This document shows, one piece after another, positions 35,033 through 48,196 of a stretch of 64,000 bases of DNA. The notes below the pieces were generated by a model, which had not been told where the DNA came from, searched no databases, and was given only the letters and a program-made list of their open reading frames with translations. How positions within the stretch are numbered: the first letter of the stretch is position 1; every line of letters begins with the position of its first letter. The position numbers and the translations under genes are program-made. The DNA comes from Paramecium sonneborni. Lineage: Eukaryota; Ciliophora; Oligohymenophorea; Peniculida; Parameciidae. The DNA lies in the NCBI GenBank assembly GCA_905182985.1, contig CAJJDN010000061.1, forward strand, positions 150,799 to 214,798. Reading direction: 5' to 3'.

Positions 35033-36583
35033 ATGTTGAGTTTGTATAGAAATCAATTAAAAGGTGTATAAAAAAAGGTGCTTCTAATAGGAAGTGGTTT
35101 GATGGCCGAAGCTGTCATTGATTAATTATTGAAGAGAAATGACGTACTATTTAGATACATTTTTAGAATTTTGTCGTTGTTGCTTCTGCTCATGTAGAGG
35201 ATGCTAGAAAAGTTATTCAGAATAAATAGAGATGTTCAGCTCATCATTTAGATGTGACAGAGACAGAAGAACTCAGAAAGTTTGTTTAGAATAGTGATAT
35301 AGTGATAGCTTATATTCCACCACAATTTATAGTAGGAATAGCAAAGATATGTGCAGAAGTAGGAAGATCTATGATAACATCTTAATATACATTTCCTGAA
35401 ATAAGAGCTTTAGAATAAGAATGTAAAAAAAAAGGGATTATAATCTTGAATGAAATTGGACTAGATCCAGGAATTGATCATTTGGCAACTGTGAAAGTGA
35501 AAGATGAAGTATATGCCAAAGGAGGAAAGTAAGAAATTATTATAAACAAAGAATCATTGAATATGAATCTTGGTGTGGAGGAGTACCAAGTCCAGAGTTT
35601 TGTGATAATCCATTTGGTTATAAATTTTCTTGGAGTCCTTTTGCAGCCATAAGGAATATTAATAATGATGCTAAATACTTAGAAAACGGAGTTTAAAAGT
35701 ATATACCAGCATCAGAGTTATTGTATTCAACAGAGATTATTCATGTTAACCCATCTTTATAAATGGAAGGATATCCAAATAGGGATAGTTTGCCATATTA
35801 AGAATTATATGGATTAAAGGATTGTTAGAAATTGGTTAGAGGAACATTAAGGTATTAAGGACATTGTGTATTGATGGCAGCAATGAAAGCTTTAGGGTTT
35901 GCATCAGAAGATTTAATAAAGGTAGATAGAGAGATGAGTTGGTTTGAATATTTATTGAGCAATGTAAGATTTGAATCTTGCTCAAGTAAATATTTGGGAA
36001 ATCATCACATTACTTAATTAGCAAATACGATAGATTAGAAGGTGTTTACATTAGCTTAACTGGAAACATTATTGACTAAAGTATTTAATAGGGTTTTTTC
36101 TTAATATTATTATAAAGATAAAAGTGAAGAATAATAATATAAAGATGCTGAATAAATAGTATAGACTTTAAAGTGGATGGGAGTATTTGATCCTAAAAAC
36201 TTAATATTAAATAATGTAGCTCATGTTCATAACTTTGCTGCTCATCTTTAAACTCTAATGAATTATAAATAAGGTGAAACTGATTTGGTTGCGATGCAAC
36301 ATATATTCAAAATAGTTTATCCAAATGATCCTAGAGTGTATGTAAAAAAATCAACAATGGTAAAGATTGGACATAGAAATGGAAAGTAATTATATCTAAA
36401 ACAAAGTTTAGATCTGCCATGGCTATTACTGTGGGTGTACCAACTGCTGTAGCTACTTAACTCATTTTAGATGGAGTTATCAAAGTCACTGGTGTTCATA
36501 TGCCTAATATTTCTGAGATCAATACTCCCTTGTATGAAGAACTCAAAAAAGAAGGCATCTATTGTGAAGAAGAAGATTATTGA
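35033..36583 (+). CDS. saccharopine dehydrogenase (lysine pathway)
   Basis: Introns 35144-35166 (23 nt), 35529-35551 (23 nt) and 36386-36411 (26 nt) give 492 residues. The N-terminus has a Rossmann dinucleotide-binding loop (KKVLLIGSGLMAEAVIDQ). The domain core is unmistakable: NEIGLDPGIDHLAT, then ESWCGGVPSPEFCDNPFGYK with FSWSP, LYSTEIIH, VRGTLRYQGHC. This matches the glutamate-forming saccharopine reductase/dehydrogenase (LYS9 or the SDH half of LKR/SDH), which interconverts saccharopine with glutamate and aminoadipate semialdehyde. No LKR domain is fused here. Whether it serves lysine breakdown or synthesis cannot be decided from the window; breakdown is more likely in a heterotroph. Confidence 0.92.
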
Positions 36584-36707
36584 CCTAGCAGTTATTCAAA
36601 TATATATTATTATTATTTTCATCACTTTCTTAATACTAATATTTATATTAATATACATTAATTACTTATGTAAATATATCTATATATATCTAATATATGT
36701 ATAATAA

Positions 36708-37009
<302 letters not shown>

Positions 37010-37098
37010 ATTAACTTTATTTAATTTTTAAATTTATTAATAACTATCTTCATTTTACATTATGCAAATTTATATAGTACTTTTAATTTATCAATTTA

Positions 37099-38057
37099 TC
37101 ACTCAAATTTTACATGTTATCTACATTTTGGACATTCCGATCGAGCTTTCAACCAGTCAGAAATACAAAGTTTATGATATACATGATCACTATGACAATC
37201 TAATCTTACAAATTATTCCCCTTCTATAAATTCCTAAAGACAAATTACACATTCATTATCCTCACTTATCTTATCTTATCCTACCATCTCAACTTTTAAT
37301 TTTCCTATATTTTCTTAACTAGCACCGAATATATTTTATTTTTTTAAATTATGCCTATTGCAACAATATACAAAAGGTAATATAATTAAATATATTACAA
37401 TTATTAAAATTGGAATCCCTATTCTTATATATCTCATTATTAAAAAAGTAAATGCAACACCCCACGTAAATTCAAACTCTGAATTCCCAATTTCACATTC
37501 TCCATATAAATTTTTATAAAATTCTACTTATCCAAATAAAAAAACAACGCAATCTAATCTATGAATTCGTATACATTCTATTACATAAATGTCATATATT
37601 TTGTAAACTTATAACAACCATGATAATCTGAAATAGCATCAGATAAATATTTTTTATTACAATATGAATATTCTGAATATGGTAATTGATTCTCACTTTA
37701 ATTTCTATTGATCTTTACCAAATCATAGTATATTATCAATAATAGATATAACATTTAAAAAGCTTACTATATTAATATTGAAAAGTACCAATGCATTTGT
37801 TACTAAAGCTGAAATAAATAATTCAGGAATTGTAGTTTTCTTACAAGTAGAGGGTAATAGTCCTAAAGCTAAAATAAGGAGAAAAAGTTCGAGAAAGGAA
37901 ATAATCAATTAGAAAATAGCTTCATTACGTAAACTCTTAAATACAATAATAATTTAATTAGTTCTTAATGCCTACTAGATAAGGAGATCACTCTGATCTA
38001 TTTAGTTTTCTTATTATTATATAATAAATTAATCTTACACAATTAAATGTTACTCAT
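37099..38057 (-). CDS. membrane-anchored RING-H2 protein (putative E3 ubiquitin ligase)
   Basis: Introns 37972-37991 (20 nt), 37767-37788 (22 nt) and 37559-37584 (26 nt) give 296 residues with an exact codon count. Hydrophobic segments near residues 45-65 (FQLIISFLELFLLILALGLL), 70-95 and 185-215 (VAFTFLIMRYIRIGIPILII and beyond) predict several membrane passes. The C-terminus carries a canonical RING-H2: CVICLQEFIEGEQFVRLDC, HSDHVYHKLCISDWL, CPKC. Such proteins recruit E2 enzymes to tag membrane or lumenal clients. Substrate unknown. Divergent from the ketoacyl-ACP synthase gene, 143 bases away. Confidence 0.85.
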
Positions 38058-38200
38058 AATTTATTAATTAATTTCTTATTCTTCAGGAGCCACTTGCTGC
38101 ATAAATAATGATTTAATTTTTGATATAAATTATAAGTAATTATGATAAAAATTCAAAATAATAATAGTGAATAATATAAATAGCAAATATAAAATAAGAA

Positions 38201-39424
38201 ATGCGTAGAGTAGTAGTAACAGGGATGGGAATGGTAAGTCCATTAGGTTTAAATGTAACTGAATCATGGAATAACTTACTTTTAGGAAGAAGTGGTGTAG
38301 TGAAAGTACGAGAAAGAAATAAAGATTTACCTGATGTTTATATGGGATTGATACCATAATAATTTGATAGTAAAGCATACTAGGTAGAATATTGTCCAAG
38401 TAATTTAACATCATATGCAATGTGTGCTGCATAAGAAGCTATATCAGATTCGAGTGTATTGAATGATTGTGATCCTGATCGAATTGTAATTTGATCAAAT
38501 TTAACATAATAGGGTGTAAATATTGGAGTAATGAATTCAAGTATGACAAAGATAACAGAAATCATAAGTAATGCAGCAGTGAAAGGAAATAGTAGAATAA
38601 ATCCATTTACAATGCTTTATGTATTATCTAATATGCCAACTGCATTATTAACAATTAAATATAAACTTAAAGGTCCAAGTAGTACAGCATCTACAGCATG
38701 TGCAACAGGAGCTTCTGCTATAGGAGATTCTTATAGAAAAATTAAGTATGGAGATGCTGATATAATGATTGCTGGGGGAACAGAAGATACTTTCAATACT
38801 ACAGCTATTCATGCTTCAATCAAAATGTAAGCTATGTCAACAAAAATTTATGATGATCCTACTAGAGCTTCAAGACCTTTTGATGAGGATAGATCAGGAT
38901 TCTTATTGGCTGAAGGTAGTGGAGTATTGGTACTTGAAGAATATGAAAGAGCAAAAAGAAGAGGAGCAAAAATATATGCTGAGATTTTAGGATATGGAGA
39001 AAGCAGTGATGCTTTTCATTTGACAAGGCCTTAAGATAATGGAGAAGGTGGAAAAGCCGCTATGTAAAAAGCAATGAAAGAAGCTGATATTAATGATGTT
39101 GATCTTATTAATTGTCATGCTACTTCTACAAAAGGTGGTGATATTGCAGAAGCTAGAGCTATTGCTGACTCTAAAGCTATTTTAGTTGCTAATAAAAGTT
39201 AATTAGGACATACATTTGGTGCTGCTGGTGCTATTGAATCAATTTTCACTATTAAATCAATTTATGACTCTATTGTTCCACCTACAATTAATCTTGATAA
39301 ACCAATCATCAGAGAAAATCAATTTTTTAGAGAATCTACAGAAAAAACATTGAAATATGCTCTGAAAAATGCTTTTGGCTTTGGAGGTGTCAATGTTTCT
39401 TTAGTATTTGGCAAAATGAATTGA
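38201..39424 (+). CDS. 3-oxoacyl-[ACP] synthase, KAS II type (OXSM/FabF)
   Basis: One 27-nt intron (38486-38512, contains in-frame TGA) gives 398 residues. The catalytic triad is complete: cysteine in STACATG (codon 38699-38701), histidine in [10 protein letters not shown] (39116-39118) and histidine in [10 protein letters not shown] (39209-39211). The [17 protein letters not shown] and NAFGFGGVN blocks fit KAS II. It condenses malonyl-ACP with acyl-ACP. In eukaryotes with a separate type II system this enzyme is mitochondrial and supplies octanoate for lipoate. The start [15 protein letters not shown] leaves almost no room for a targeting peptide, so location is inferred or an upstream exon is missing. 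Confidence 0.93.
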
Positions 39425-39594
39425 TTATATTTATGAGTTATATTATTATTGTTAGTTGTTTTTGTTCTTTAGAATTTATTGATAATATAAAAAATTATCA
39501 TTAGACATCTTATATTAGCGAAGAAATTCTTTAAATTTAAAATTTAAACTTTAAGATTATATTATTAATATTATTTAACGATTTTAATATTAAC

Positions 39595-40539
39595 ATGTCA
39601 TCTGTACCTTCTATGAATTTATTTAGTGGACCTGAAATCTAAAAGACTAGGTCTGTTTATCGTCCTTTTGGAACATATCAATCAAATTACTATTCATTAC
39701 CACCCAAACCTTTATATCCAGAAAATTATTATTCTTTGCCATCTTATCATGATTATTTGGCAGATCAAGGAAGAATAGATTATAATTAATCCTATCCTGA
39801 ATACATTGATAGAGAACATTATGTCCCAATTAAATATGAAAGCCCTTTCTAAACACTTTACAAGTATGACAAAACTAATCCAACTCCTAAAGATGCATTC
39901 ATTACACCTTATAGACCAAAAGAACCAACAGATGAAGAAATCTAAGAACATGTTCCTATTATTGATTTAGTAATTGAATAATAAAGATTTTATTCTCATT
40001 TTAAAGATCATGGTCTTCCAAAAGGATATGCTGAAAAAGATTATTAAAGAGAATTAGAAGATAGGTATAATAGAGATCTTTCATAACAAATTAATAATGG
40101 TTATAAATTAGAAGAAACTAGAACTAAAAAAGAAATTGATTAATTTTATAGAAATATTAAGGTTGCTGTTGATGAAAGAGGAAGAGTTCAAATTAATAAC
40201 ATTAGATAACCAATGTAAATTCAAAAACCTCTTTCAACTATTTACAAAACCACAGAAGATACGAATAAAGTTGCCAGCAATTTATAAACAATTGATAATA
40301 ATAATACTTACTAATAGTCTAATAAATAACAAGAATAATCATTTATCAATTAATTTTAAGGATCCTTTAATCCTTATTCATAAACACCATAATAGTAATA
40401 ATAATAATAGTAATAACCACTTTAAACTGAAGATAAAGTACCATCTGAAAAAAATTCTGTTGTTATACCCATTGCTGGTGATTCAAATTTATAGTAATCA
40501 TAACTTGAATAATCCAAAATAATTACTAGTAATGAATGA
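39595..40539 (+). CDS. Pro/Tyr-rich protein with polyglutamine C-terminus, unknown function
   Basis: A single 314-codon frame with no intron. The N-terminal half is rich in Tyr, Pro and Ser (SVYRPFGTYQSNYYSLPPKP, EYIDREHYVPIKYESPF), the middle is charged and helical (EEIQEHVPIIDLVIEQQRFY, ELEDRYNRDLSQQ), and the C-terminal third is Gln rich with a run of seven or more glutamines written almost entirely as TAA/TAG. There is no signal peptide or membrane helix. The composition is like structural cortex or cytoskeleton-associated proteins, but no family is recognised. Confidence 0.6.
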
Positions 40540-40934
40540 TATATTAATTGTATCATATCATCATATAAATTATTATAATCAACAAGTTTTCAGATACCAT
40601 CTATTTCTTAAACTATTTTATATCCTAATTATTATCTATTCATAAAATTAAAAAAATTTTTTTTCTGATCTTTGATAATTTATATATTTCTTGTATTAGG
40701 AATTCCATCACAATATATATTTATAGATAAAGGCAAAGAATTATAATTATCTATCTCATAATCTTACAAAAATAACATTACATTCTTCAAATATTCCTAA
40801 AAATATAAAATCTAATCATATCTTTATTTACAACAAATTTATTTTCTTTCCTATTTTTTATTTTGCAAATCAAATTAACTGGAATTTCCTATTCATTTTA
40901 ATTTTACTAAGATAGTAAATTTATTATTATTCAA
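40540..40934. other. intergenic stretch, no gene seen
   Basis: A+T-rich sequence with T- and A-runs between two convergent genes. No frame or motif can be supported. Confidence 0.4.
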
Positions 40935-41330
40935 TCAAAAAGTATTAACAAAAATAAAAATATTTTTCATTTTTATATAATCATTAAGTATTTTCCTTTT
41001 TAAAATTGTATATTATATTTTTTCATATACAGATTATTCAAAATATGGTTGATTATTGATTTGATAACATTGTATAAATTCTTTAAAAACTCTTAATGTT
41101 CTTTTTCGAATCTATTTAGTGCTTAATATATCTGCCAATTTCAATTTCACATTCAATAATTTCTTTTATAATTAAGAATTAGAATTACTTTATAGTATTC
41201 GATTAATTTATTCTTAACTTATTCTATTGAATATTCAATTTATATTAGTGAATTATATATTCATTTGTATATTTTTAATTAAAAGTTTTTACTTAATTTG
41301 GTTTAAATTACTTAAATAAACTAAACTCAT
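40935..41330 (-). CDS. small coiled-coil gene, 5' exon unresolved
   Basis: Minus-strand coding sense is clear from about 41260 to TGA 40935: EYSIEQVKNKLIEYYK, a 26-nt intron at 41163-41188, then KLLNVKLKLADILSTKQIRK, RTLRVFKEFIQCYQINNQPY, FEQSVYEKIQYTILKRKILN. The nearest ATG (41330) lies in a different frame, and I cannot place the joining intron, so the start is provisional. The protein is basic and helical. No domain recognised. Confidence 0.4.
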
Positions 41331-41846
41331 ATTATTCACAGATTGTATCGCAATTAATTGCTTGAAAATAAATGATTGATGTTAATTTTATTAAAAGTAA
41401 CTATTGGTTTACTAAAATTATAATTTATATTATAATCTAAAATATATATCCAATTATTTTTAAAAAATATGAATAAATTTTGAATCGATTACTCTTAGAT
41501 TGTCATGAATAAAAATTCCATCAATTCATTAATAAAAATCATTGTCAAAGAATCGCTAAAAACTAATTAAAATTTTGTTAAGAATTATTTGTTATTTCTA
41601 TGTGATACAATTAAGCTCAAATATTTTTTTTTAATCATAAGACCATTTTATTCTATAATTTATTAAGTATGGTTTACAATAAAAGTTAATAAATTTTTCC
41701 TCTACCATCAATTAATAAAACCTAAATTTAAGTAGATTAATCCTCTAGAGATAATTAATTGCAATAAACAAAAAAAAGAAAAAATTTTGATTCTTCAAAA
41801 TATGTTAATTTATCATATAAATATTAATTAAATATATATGATAATT
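41331..41846. other. A+T-rich stretch, possibly with an unplaced 5' exon
   Basis: About 500 bases between the small coiled-coil gene and the kinesin 3' end. A short minus-strand frame from an ATG near 41500 stays open but reads as Asn/Ile-rich low complexity. No firm feature. Confidence 0.35.
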
Positions 41847-44838
41847 TCACATTTTAAGTTGCATTTTCAGCATTCTATTTTCTTCTTTAACTATATTACA
41901 ATTTGCCTATTCAATATGCAGCAATTGTAAATTGGTTTTTAATTGAAATTGTTTTGTTTCGAATTCTTATTCGCATTGCTAAATTAGTAATTTTGATATT
42001 CATACATTCAAAAATTCAAAATATTATTTAACTTTCTCACTAATTGTTCCTTCATTTTAAATTTGATAATTGCAAAACCTCTTTACATTAATATTCTTAA
42101 AGAAATCTTCAAGTATTTTAGTTTCATCAAATAATTATTGATATTCTCTTTCCTTTTTATCTAATTATTGTTTTAATTGATTTGTGATATTAATATCTTT
42201 TCTTAATTTATTAATATCCACCTAATACATAAGTTTTTCTTCATATTTTTTTTACATAATATCTTTCTCTTCCTATAATTACTTATATTATCTTTGTAAT
42301 ATTGCTAAATCAGTATTTAATTTTTAATTTGCTTTCTACAACATAAGAACATTATCTGATAACTTCTTTTATTTATTTTCATCTGTCTCATTCTAACTAT
42401 TACATTAGATTTATTGAATCGTTTACTCTAACTCTATTTTTACATTCGATAATTCAATCTTAACTGTTCTCAATCTTTAATATTATGAAATTTTACTTAT
42501 CAATTTCCTCTAAAGTCTTAGATCTTTGTGTTTACTCTAATCTCAATTCAGATCTTAGTTTTAATACTTCATTTTCTTTCATTATTAATTTCTAGTTAAT
42601 TATATCGAAACTATCTAAAAATTTACTTAGTTTTTCCTTTTAATATTAAAACTCTTCCTTTAATTATCCATACTTTAAAAGTCCTTCCTAATTTACTTTA
42701 TTTCTTTCTAATTCAAGTTTTAATTCTTCATTTTATCTTTTAGCTTCATCCAAATTAATTTATGTTTAATAAAACAAATCTGAATAATAAACTTTTTAAT
42801 CATTTAAAAACTAAGACTCTTATATTTATTTATCAACTTGACTCTTAACATTTTAAAATTTAGAAAGTATTGCTTTCTAAATTAATTCATTATTTAATTA
42901 TTTTTCTTCTAATTACATTGTAGAATTTAATTAAGATAAAAAATCAATTTATCTTTATTCCATTTAAGTAAAATTTTCTTTTTCCTTTTTTAATAATTTT
43001 AATGATTTTAAGAACTTTTTTGATTTAATTTCACTTCTTCTCTTACATTTTAAAAGTTCTTTCAATTAATCTTCTATTAAACTTTCTTTTTCTAACATTT
43101 ATCCCTTTAAATTGGAACATTCTATTTACATTTTTTCTACCAAAGATTTATTAAACTCAATTTCATTTTATAATCTTTCAATTTCTTCACTCTAAAATTC
43201 AATAGTCTAAGCATCAGTATCCATTTGATCTTTATTAATTTATAATTAATCATTTAATTCAGAAATTTTGTTTTCTAATTCTTGAAGTTATTAAGCTTTG
43301 TCTTCTTAAAATGCTTCTAATTATGTTTCATACTATTTTACTAATTAAGCTTATTATTTAAACTAATCCAATAATATTTCCTTATCTTTTTATACAATTT
43401 ATAAATTCTATTCTAATTATGTAATGATCAATTATTATTCATTTCTTCTATGTTTTAAAATAGTATCTTCTTGTTAGAGTTCTAAAATTCTTTAATTTAA
43501 TAATTCATTTTTATATTTTAATTCTTTCTATATTTCTAATGCTTATTCTAACTGTGAATCTTTATCTAACATACCTAATTCTGAACATTTTTGATTCTTA
43601 GTATTATAATCTTCCAATTCTGTTATTCTTGATTCATAATATTCTTTCATTGATTTAAGTTCTTTTGTTAACTAATCCTAATATTATCCACTTTCATTTA
43701 ATTAGTAACTTAAATTAGTTATTTAAGATATTAATTCAACTTCCTTTTACTTTTTTGGAATAATTTCAGATTGATAAATTGATTATTGTAATTCATTTTT
43801 CAATCTTTTTATTTCTGCTTTTAAAGATTCCAAATTGCCACCAACTTCTTCGTTAACTATTGCTTAATTCTTTATATTTTTAGCTCTTGAAGCAAATTTC
43901 AAAGTTCCTAATGTTTCTTGAAATGATGAGCTAGCAGCAGATATTGTTGCTATCATAAAAGTTTTAGAATTTCCTCCTAAACTTTCTCTTAAAAGAAAAG
44001 TCAATTTACTATCTCTATAAGGTATAAACTTCTTTGGATTTTCAGCCAAAGAGTTGATGACTAAACCTAAAACAGTGAGAGATTTATTAATATTAGAAGC
44101 TTCTTTTAATCTATCTCCAGTGGCTGCAGTTAATTTTTATCTTTCACTTCCAGCCAAATCAACAAAATTGAGTTTGCTTTTCCTTGTATACATTCCTTTT
44201 GTTCTTAATTCTAATTATAAAGTAAATATTGAATGACTTCTAGAACTTTCAAGATTCATTTATGTAGCAGAAACATGTCTATTTGCTAATCCTCTTTACA
44301 TTAAAGATATAACATCATTAAAAGAAGCAGCTGCAATTTCAGTTAAATTTTCAACATAAACTCTTTTAGCATCTTCTCTAATTGTTAAAGGCATTGGTTT
44401 TGCATCATTTAGTAGATCAATTAATTATTCGTTATATATTTCTAAGTAAGTACATTTAATTGTCCAATTATTCTCTTTAGGTAATTCTTTAAATAATTAC
44501 TAAATCAAACGAGGTTGTAATCCTATGTGTATACAATCACTCGTAATATCATCAAAACCTTTCCCTTACATTGTATAAGTCTTTCCAGCTCCTGTTTAAC
44601 CATAAGCAAAAACACAGCAATTCAAACCATCAAGAAATGATTAAAGTGTAGAATTACCAATTTTTTAAAACACTTATTCTTAAGTAGAATCAGAACCCAA
44701 AACATGATCATAAGTATACTCCTTCTTATTATCCAATGTTATGGAATTGCCACTTGTAGATACACATGCATTTGCACCTAAATGTGTTTCCCTGTAATTT
44801 AATGGCCTAACTCTTACCAATACTCTAATATTTTCCAT
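41847..44838 (-). CDS. kinesin-12-like (KIF15-type) motor protein
   Basis: Introns 42475-42496 (22 nt) and 41979-42005 (27 nt, in-frame TGA) give 980 residues with an exact codon count. The N-terminal motor is complete: [24 protein letters not shown] (P-loop), [11 protein letters not shown] (switch I), [13 protein letters not shown] (switch II), [20 protein letters not shown], then [15 protein letters not shown] and a neck. [12 protein letters not shown] and the [14 protein letters not shown] ending are typical of kinesin-12. About 640 residues of nearly continuous coiled coil follow. Kinesin-12 proteins are plus-end motors acting in spindles or at basal bodies. Subfamily is inferred from motif style; kinesin identity is certain. 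Confidence 0.93.
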
Positions 44839-44997
44839 CAAATATAATTGGTATTTTAAATTTGTTTTAACGAATTAATTTAAACTAAAAATCAATTCAT
44901 CGAAGAGAATATATTATTAAAAAAAACAATTATAACCTAACATAAAATAAGATAAGTTATATACAATCATATAATCCTTTATTGCAATCTATTAATA

Positions 44998-45504
44998 ATG
45001 AATTAAATTAAAAATTTAGAATTGCACTTCATAAAAAAAAATTTGAATATGCAAACAATATTTAAAATTTGTTAATAAAACAAAAATAACAAGAAATTGA
45101 AAAAATCATAAATCTCTCTTTCGATTAGAATATAATGAGAATTAAATTAATAAATGAATTAGTTATAACCTTTTAGATATTATTTTCAATTTTATATTAG
45201 ATGTTTTTTTATAACTTAAATTTAATTTATACATAAACTATTTGAAGTTAAATAGAATTAATTTAACAAAAATTACATGAAAATCTTGAGATTATGAAAG
45301 TAGAAACAATTAAAATAGAAAATATAAAAGAAATTTAATTGCTTCAAGATCAATTAAGATGATTCTGATTTGAATTATCAAATAGAGGAACTAAATAAAA
45401 ATAATTCAGATTTTGATAATTAAGAAATAATGGAGATAAAATTATTATAAAAAAGAACAAAATTAAGATAAAAATTTATCAGATAAATGATAAATGATAA
45501 ATGA
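44998..45504 (+). CDS. possible coiled-coil gene, frame not fully resolved
   Basis: From ATG 44998 a frame reads MNQIKNLELHFIKKNLNMQT and, after a 23-nt GT...AAG intron, IEKIINLSFDQNIMRIKLIN. A second stretch (about 45300-45504) reads as a charged coil: DDSDLNYQIEELNKNNSDFD, EIMEIKLLQKRTKLRQKF. The two are separated by a TGA at 45295-45297 and an unplaced junction. It may be one small gene with a missed intron or a decaying gene. No family recognised. Confidence 0.3.
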
Positions 45505-45508
45505 TAAA
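45478..45508. repeat. 7-bp tandem repeat (GATAAAT)
   Basis: About four head-to-tail units of GATAAAT. It overlaps the end of the uncertain coiled-coil frame. Probably ordinary microsatellite slippage. Confidence 0.7.
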
Positions 45509-45750
45509 AACTATATCATCAAGATTAATGTTAATATTAGATGAATTGTTAATTTCTTCTTATTTATGATATCTATAAATAAATGTAGAAAAGAATATCA
45601 TATTAATAGTGATTCAAGACTATAAATCAATTAGATATTAATAATGATGATTATTTAATATATGAATTACAATTAATTTAGATATTAATGAGTTTTAAAT
45701 TATAAAATGAAAAGTTTAGTTAACATATATATAAATTTATAATTCAAATA

Positions 45751-48196
45751 ATGTTTCTGTTTATGTTGTTATCATAAATATTAGCATGTTCAGGTATTGA
45801 TTATATGTTATGTAGATCAGAATTGTCTTGAGTGTAATTAACCTACTATTTGCACTGCTTGTGTAATGATTTTTGACCAAACTCTTAGGTTTCTTCGTTA
45901 ATATTAAGCAACAATGAATGTGTATCCAGTTGTCCTTCAAATTATTATCCAGATACAATAAATAATGTGAGATAGTGTTTAAAATGTAATGATAAATGTT
46001 TGGAATGCTTTAATGGTTCACCAACTGGTTGTACTAAATGTATGAAGCCTTTAAGATTAATGTGTGGAAATTGTATAGATAGTGAAATAGATTCAGAATG
46101 TTATGATTGTAGTTCATAATGTGTATTATTATTATTAATTATATAGATAACATGTTTTGGTAGAACATCATCAGAATGTTATCTATGTAAAATTCCAAAT
46201 TTTCTGTCTCCAGTTAATAATAGCTGCTAATTAACATGTGATTTTCCCTTATATGGAGATCTGAATGATTTCTAATGTAAGAACTTTTGTCCATCAGGAA
46301 CATATGGATAACCATTCACTAGATAATGCTTACCTAATTGTCCAGATCCATATTTCAAAAATGAATTAAAAACTGATTGTGTTAAAGAAGTATGCTTATC
46401 ATAACAATTTAAAAGTGTCCCAAAGGTACATATTCATAAGATAGATCTTGCTTATTGTGTAATATTACTTGTGAAACATGTTTTGGTGGAGAATCAACAG
46501 ATTGCATCTATTGTAATACAGGTTTTTACATGAATAATCAATTGTGTGGTTAATGTGATAGTAAATAATACTCAAACAATTAAACAAGAACTTGTGTAGA
46601 TTATCTTACATATTCTCTTAATATTTTAGAAGCATATGATTCAACTATAGTTTTTGAAATTTCATTTTCAAGTAGTATCAATCCTGATACTCTTGATATT
46701 ATATCATAAATAAATGTTTAAGATATAGATAGCTCATAATATTCAATGTAAATTATAATTATTAATAAATAAGGACCTTAAGTTCTGTTTAAGATGATCA
46801 ATTCTTTATTATTACTTTGGATTTTGATATTTCTCATAAAATTACTTAAATCTCTTGTAATTTTACTAACAATATTATGAATGAAATTCAAACACCTATT
46901 CTTTAATCCTCTGCAATTCAAAATTTATAAATACCAGCTTAATTTATTCCACCTGAAGAAGAAGCATATAGTAAAGAAGTTAATACTTATCTTATAATCA
47001 GTTATTTATCTTATTTTTGCTTTTTATTTTTACTCTGTTTAATTTTAAGAACTTAAAGAAGAATGTTTTATCTAATTATTAATAACTTGTAATTTATATA
47101 AGTCATGATTTTTATCAATTTTACTTTCTCAACTCTTACTTTAAATTCACTTAAACTTCTAGATATTGTTAATTTAAGAAGAATACCAGCATTGGGAATC
47201 TCAGAAGATGGAATTATTATATATTTCTTTAATACACCTATTTACAATCAAATTCCTAATAATAATTTATTATATAATGCAGGATATTATTATAATTTCA
47301 TTGCCAATGGAGGAATATAAATCTTAGGAATATTATTAATATTTTGGCTTATTTGGATAATTAGCTATATTTTACATAATTTATATCAAATCAATAATAA
47401 AATAGAAACTTTGAAAATTTATAGAACAATGCATGAAGGTAGTAATGATTTACTTGTACGTATTCATGAATTTCTATATTTTCCATTAATCCTTATTTCT
47501 ATCTTACAACTTTGGGGATATGATTTTAGTTCTGATATCAACATAGCTTCATTTGTTTTATCAATTGTTACTATCTTATACTATCTTTTATATTTCAGAA
47601 GTGTTTACAAATCATAATTTCTTGATTTAGATCAATAAGAATTAGAAAATAAATATTTCACATTCTTCTCAGATTTCAAATAATCAAATGAAATTAAAAA
47701 GAACTAAGAGTTTATTAATTACTTTTTGAAAACTATTATTGCATGCTCTCTTATTTTACTTAATAATTATCCTTACATTTAATTTTCCATTTCATTTACA
47801 TTCATTGTATTATACTTCTTACTTTTAATCTAAAAACGTCCATATTTAAGAAATATCATGAATTATTCTGCTATCTTTGGATATCTTATAATCATAGGAT
47901 TGTATATAACAATTATTGTTTCAGAAGTGGAATATCAAGCACAAATTAATAATATTGCTATTACAAAAGAAAATGTTCATAGATAATATAATTTTGGATT
48001 ATCATTCATGATATTAATTTAAATTATCCTAGGTTTCTTTGCCATTACTTTTAGTTATAATAAATTTTAGGATTATTTAAAATTTTTAGATAAAAAACCA
48101 GATTGGGGAAAGAATTTTCTTTAAAAGATGGAAAAGATTTTGTTTTCAGATAAAATCTAAGAAGTTGAGATGGGGAACATGTCTTTTAATAATTGA
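45751..48196 (+). CDS. furin-like cysteine-rich multipass membrane protein
   Basis: Five introns (45794-45815, 45889-45908, 46123-46146, 46390-46415, 46748-46773; 20-26 nt) give 775 residues with an exact codon count. A signal peptide (MFLFMLLSQILAC) precedes ~250 residues of furin/GFR-like cysteine repeats (CLKCNDKCLECFNGSPTGC, CPSGTYGQPF, CLLCNITCETCFGG). A beta-rich ectodomain stretch follows (YDSTIVFEISFSSSINPDTL). The C-terminal half has about eight hydrophobic helices, e.g. LIISYLSYFCFLFLLCLI and ILGILLIFWLIWIISYIL. This architecture is common and greatly expanded in Paramecium and Tetrahymena; ligands are unknown. A sensory or adhesion role is inferred. Confidence 0.75.

Noticed and set aside
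38130..38432. Minus-strand open frame of 100 codons
   Set aside because: Antisense shadow of the ketoacyl-ACP synthase N-terminus.
41330..41390. Treating ATG 41330 as a firm start of the small coiled-coil gene
   Set aside because: The ATG is in a different frame from the convincing downstream exon and no ordinary intron joins them, so the start is marked provisional only.
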